Of a stretch of 7,828 bases of DNA, positions 5,926 through 7,828 are shown piece by piece. The notes beneath the pieces were generated by a model, which was given only the letters and a program-made list of their open reading frames with translations, was not told the DNA's origin and did not search any database. The DNA is from UBA920 sp964424635 (lineage in GTDB: Bacteria; Patescibacteriota; Doudnabacteria; UBA920). Location: positions 1 through 7,828 of the forward strand of contig CAYRJC010000040.1 in the NCBI GenBank assembly GCA_964424635.1, written 5' to 3'. The stretch's first letter is position 1. Each line of letters starts with the position of its first letter. A program made the position numbers and the translations under genes.

Positions 5926-6948
5926 ATGTCAGAAGGATTTGAAACAAAAAAAATAGCTCAAGAAACCCTAGGTGAATATCTTTATTCAGTTCGCCAGCAT
6001 TTAGGGTTACCATTAGAGCTAGTGGCTCAAAAAACTGGTATTTTCGAAAAGTTTATTGCTTCTTTGGAAGAGGGAAAATATCAATTACTGCCGCCAGATG
6101 TTTATGTACTAGGTTTTTTAAAGAAATTATCAGAATTTTACCGAATTTCTTGTGAGGATATAACTGAACAGTTTAAAAAAGAAAAAAACCTCACTTTACA
6201 AACATTTCGTGACAGAATTACTCCGCAAAAGGGGTGGCGAGCTTTATTAAGCAAGGTTTCTATTACTCCAGCATTTCTGACTATTGCATCTGGTGCTGTT
6301 CTTGGTTTAGGGGCATTTATTTATGTTTTGTTTCAAGTTCTTTCTGTAAATCATACTCCAGCTCTTACTATATTAGAACCAAAAGCAGATACCGTATTGC
6401 AAGGCAGTTCTGTTGTTGTAAAAGGAAAAACCGAACCTGGTATAACAGTTACAGTAAATGAGCAGAATGTATTGGTGCAAAGTGATGGAAGTTTTGAAGC
6501 AACTTTGGGAGTAGCACCAGGTCAGAAAGATTTTCGGTTTGTTGCCACAAATAGATTTGGTAAGAAAAAATCAGACTTAGTTTCTCTCCGTGTAGATGAT
6601 TCCCCTAAGGTAGCTGGAGAGTCAACTTCTCTACCATCAAATTTAGTTTCGGAATTAGTATTAGAATTGAAATTTAATAAAGCTGCAACTATTTCTGTAA
6701 AGCGCGATGGTCAAAACTTGGATGAAGAAACAGTTCCTAGTGGGGCAACTAAAAAAATTATTGCCCAAGAAAATATTGAATTAACTACTAGTGATGCGGG
6801 TAATACAATTGCTACGTTTAATGGGAATAATCTTGGTGTGCTGGGAAAGTCTGGACAGACTCTAACGATTCCTTTTGATCGAGATGATGGTGATTTTATA
6901 AAAACTGAAGCAAAGCCTTCTGTGAATTCTAATAAACTTAATAATTAA
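5926..6948 (+). CDS. RodZ-like membrane protein: HTH, membrane span, Ig-like and DUF4115-like domains
   Basis: The protein resembles RodZ, which links the MreB cytoskeleton to the membrane and supports cell shape. The cytoplasmic N-terminus holds a helix-turn-helix domain of the RodZ type (about 13-80; note LGEYLYSVRQHLGLPLELVA at 15-34 and the PPDVYVLGFLKKLSEFY segment at 56-72). A basic juxtamembrane region (about 95-110) leads to one membrane span (about 117-139), placing the rest outside the cell. There, a bacterial Ig-like repeat (about 146-223) precedes a beta-rich domain (about 243-318) resembling the DUF4115 C-terminal domain of RodZ, including the VKRDGQ turn (258-263). At 340 residues it is normal for the family, although the Ig-like insert is not part of E. 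coli RodZ. The start is supported by the family-like N-terminus although no Shine-Dalgarno site exists. recA follows nine bases downstream. A membrane-bound transcription regulator is an alternative. No mreB is in the window to support the shape role. Confidence 0.8.
   Translation: MSEGFETKKIAQETLGEYLYSVRQHLGLPLELVAQKTGIFEKFIASLEEGKYQLLPPDVYVLGFLKKLSEFYRISCEDITEQFKKEKNLTLQTFRDRITPQKGWRALLSKVSITPAFLTIASGAVLGLGAFIYVLFQVLSVNHTPALTILEPKADTVLQGSSVVVKGKTEPGITVTVNEQNVLVQSDGSFEATLGVAPGQKDFRFVATNRFGKKKSDLVSLRVDDSPKVAGESTSLPSNLVSELVLELKFNKAATISVKRDGQNLDEETVPSGATKKIIAQENIELTTSDAGNTIATFNGNNLGVLGKSGQTLTIPFDRDDGDFIKTEAKPSVNSNKLNN
6875..6902 (+). promoter_or_regulatory. Possible internal promoter for recA
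   Basis: TTGATC (6875-6880) and TATAAA (6897-6902) are separated by 16 bases within the 3' end of the rodZ-like gene. Transcription would start near 6909, giving recA a leader of about 49 bases. In AT-rich coding DNA such matches are common, so this is a candidate only. Confidence 0.3.
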
Positions 6949-6957
6949 TTTTAAAAT

Positions 6958-7828
6958 ATGGCAAAAGCAGCAAAAGCAAAAAAGACTATCGATACTTCTG
7001 GTAGGGCCGGAGCTATAGATAGCGCGATTGATCAAATCAGGGAAAAGTTTGGGGAAGGCAGTATTATGAAGATTGCTGAAAACCAAAAATTAAATGTGGA
7101 ATCTATTCCAACAGGAAGTATAAGTTTGGATCTTGCATTGGGAGTGGGTGGAATTCCTAAAGGAAGAATTGTAGAAATTTATGGTCCAGAAAGTTCTGGT
7201 AAAACTACTTTGACTCTTCATATGATTGCAGAAGTTCAAAAAAAGGGAGGTCAAGCAGCTTTTATTGATGCGGAACATGCTTTAGATCCAGATTATGCAA
7301 AACGAATTGGCGTACAATTAGAAGAATTATTAGTTGCTCAGCCAGACAGTGGGGAGCAGGCACTAGATATTGCTGAAACTTTAGTTCGAAGTAATGCATT
7401 AGATTTGATTGTCATTGACTCTGTTGCTGCGTTGACTCCTCGGGCAGAAATTGAAGGTGAAATGGGAGCTTCTCATATGGGTCTTCAAGCTCGATTGATG
7501 TCGCAGGCACTACGAAAACTTACTGGAATTATTTCTAAAACAAATACAACAGTAATTTTCATCAACCAGATCCGTATGAAGATTGGAGTAATGTTTGGTA
7601 ATCCAGAAACAACTACTGGCGGAAACGCATTAAAGTTTTATGCATCTGTTCGGGTAGAGATTCGTAGAAGCGCGCAAATTAAAAATGGTGACAAAATTAT
7701 TGGAAACCGAACTAAGGCTAAAGTTGTAAAGAATAAAGTTGCGCCGCCATTCAAAGTTGCAGAATTTGATATTATGTATAACGAAGGTATTTCTTCTGCG
7801 GGAGATGTTTTGGATACTGGAATACTGA
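6958..7828 (+). CDS. recA: Recombinase RecA (3' end beyond the window)
   Basis: RecA forms ATP-dependent filaments on single-stranded DNA, drives strand exchange in recombinational repair, and stimulates LexA-type self-cleavage where such repressors exist. The frame stays open to the window edge, giving 290 of the usual 340-350 residues; the C-terminal domain is cut off by the edge, not by mutation. Visible landmarks are Walker A GPESSGKT (76-83), the catalytic Glu in DAEHA (E106), Walker B LIVIDS (150-155), DNA-binding loop 1 near EIEGEMGA (164-171), the FINQIRMKIG block (201-210) and loop 2 GVMFGNPETTTGGNA (210-224), followed by KVVKNK (255-260). All are intact. The N-terminus is Lys/Ala-rich. 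The gene begins nine bases after the rodZ-like stop without a Shine-Dalgarno site, so it is probably translated by coupling or from the AT-rich leader. No SOS box is visible nearby. Confidence 0.97.
   Translation, partial: MAKAAKAKKTIDTSGRAGAIDSAIDQIREKFGEGSIMKIAENQKLNVESIPTGSISLDLALGVGGIPKGRIVEIYGPESSGKTTLTLHMIAEVQKKGGQAAFIDAEHALDPDYAKRIGVQLEELLVAQPDSGEQALDIAETLVRSNALDLIVIDSVAALTPRAEIEGEMGASHMGLQARLMSQALRKLTGIISKTNTTVIFINQIRMKIGVMFGNPETTTGGNALKFYASVRVEIRRSAQIKNGDKIIGNRTKAKVVKNKVAPPFKVAEFDIMYNEGISSAGDVLDTGIL

Noticed and set aside
6234..6461. Overlapping frame inside the rodZ-like gene, rich in Cys, Tyr and Ser
   Set aside because: Composition is typical of an out-of-frame read through AT-rich coding DNA; the main frame has recognisable domains.
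1..7828. Recoding of TGA as an amino acid, as in some candidate phyla
   Set aside because: No in-frame TGA was found in the genes and all five visible stop codons are TAA or TAG; five stops are too few to conclude anything about TGA use.

Overview
The window looks like chromosomal DNA of an AT-rich bacterium, most likely a member of the Candidate Phyla Radiation (Patescibacteria, Parcubacteria-like). This is inferred from a divergent Hsp20 with a very acidic N-terminal tail, a neighbourhood of ftsK, a RodZ-like gene and recA, short AT-rich intergenic gaps, and housekeeping genes without Shine-Dalgarno sequences. No phylogenetic test was possible. All complete genes end in TAA or TAG, and no in-frame TGA was seen, so nothing points to a recoded stop codon.

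Layout: bases 1-168 are non-coding and carry the promoter of a small heat-shock protein gene (169-831, +), which ends at a strong hairpin terminator. A convergent gene on the minus strand (973-2079) encodes an unrecognised membrane protein with a long helical C-terminal domain; it has its own promoter, Shine-Dalgarno site and terminator. Divergent from it is ftsK (2215-4482, +), the septal DNA translocase, followed by a long perfect inverted repeat (4502-4577). Next is an unrecognised soluble protein (best start 4706, to 5800, +), again with its own strong promoter, Shine-Dalgarno site and terminator. The window ends with a RodZ-like gene (5926-6948, +), probably on a nearly leaderless transcript, and recA (6958 to beyond the window edge), nine bases downstream and probably in the same operon.

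The conserved genes cover chromosome segregation at division (FtsK), cell-shape or envelope organisation (RodZ-like), recombination and repair (RecA) and protein quality control (Hsp20). The two unrecognised genes sit between them as self-contained transcription units. They share an identical 12-base ribosome-binding leader that the conserved genes lack, which is the most distinctive pattern in the window. No tRNA, rRNA, CRISPR array, transposase or recognisable defence system was seen. No stretch longer than 300 bases lacks a gene.
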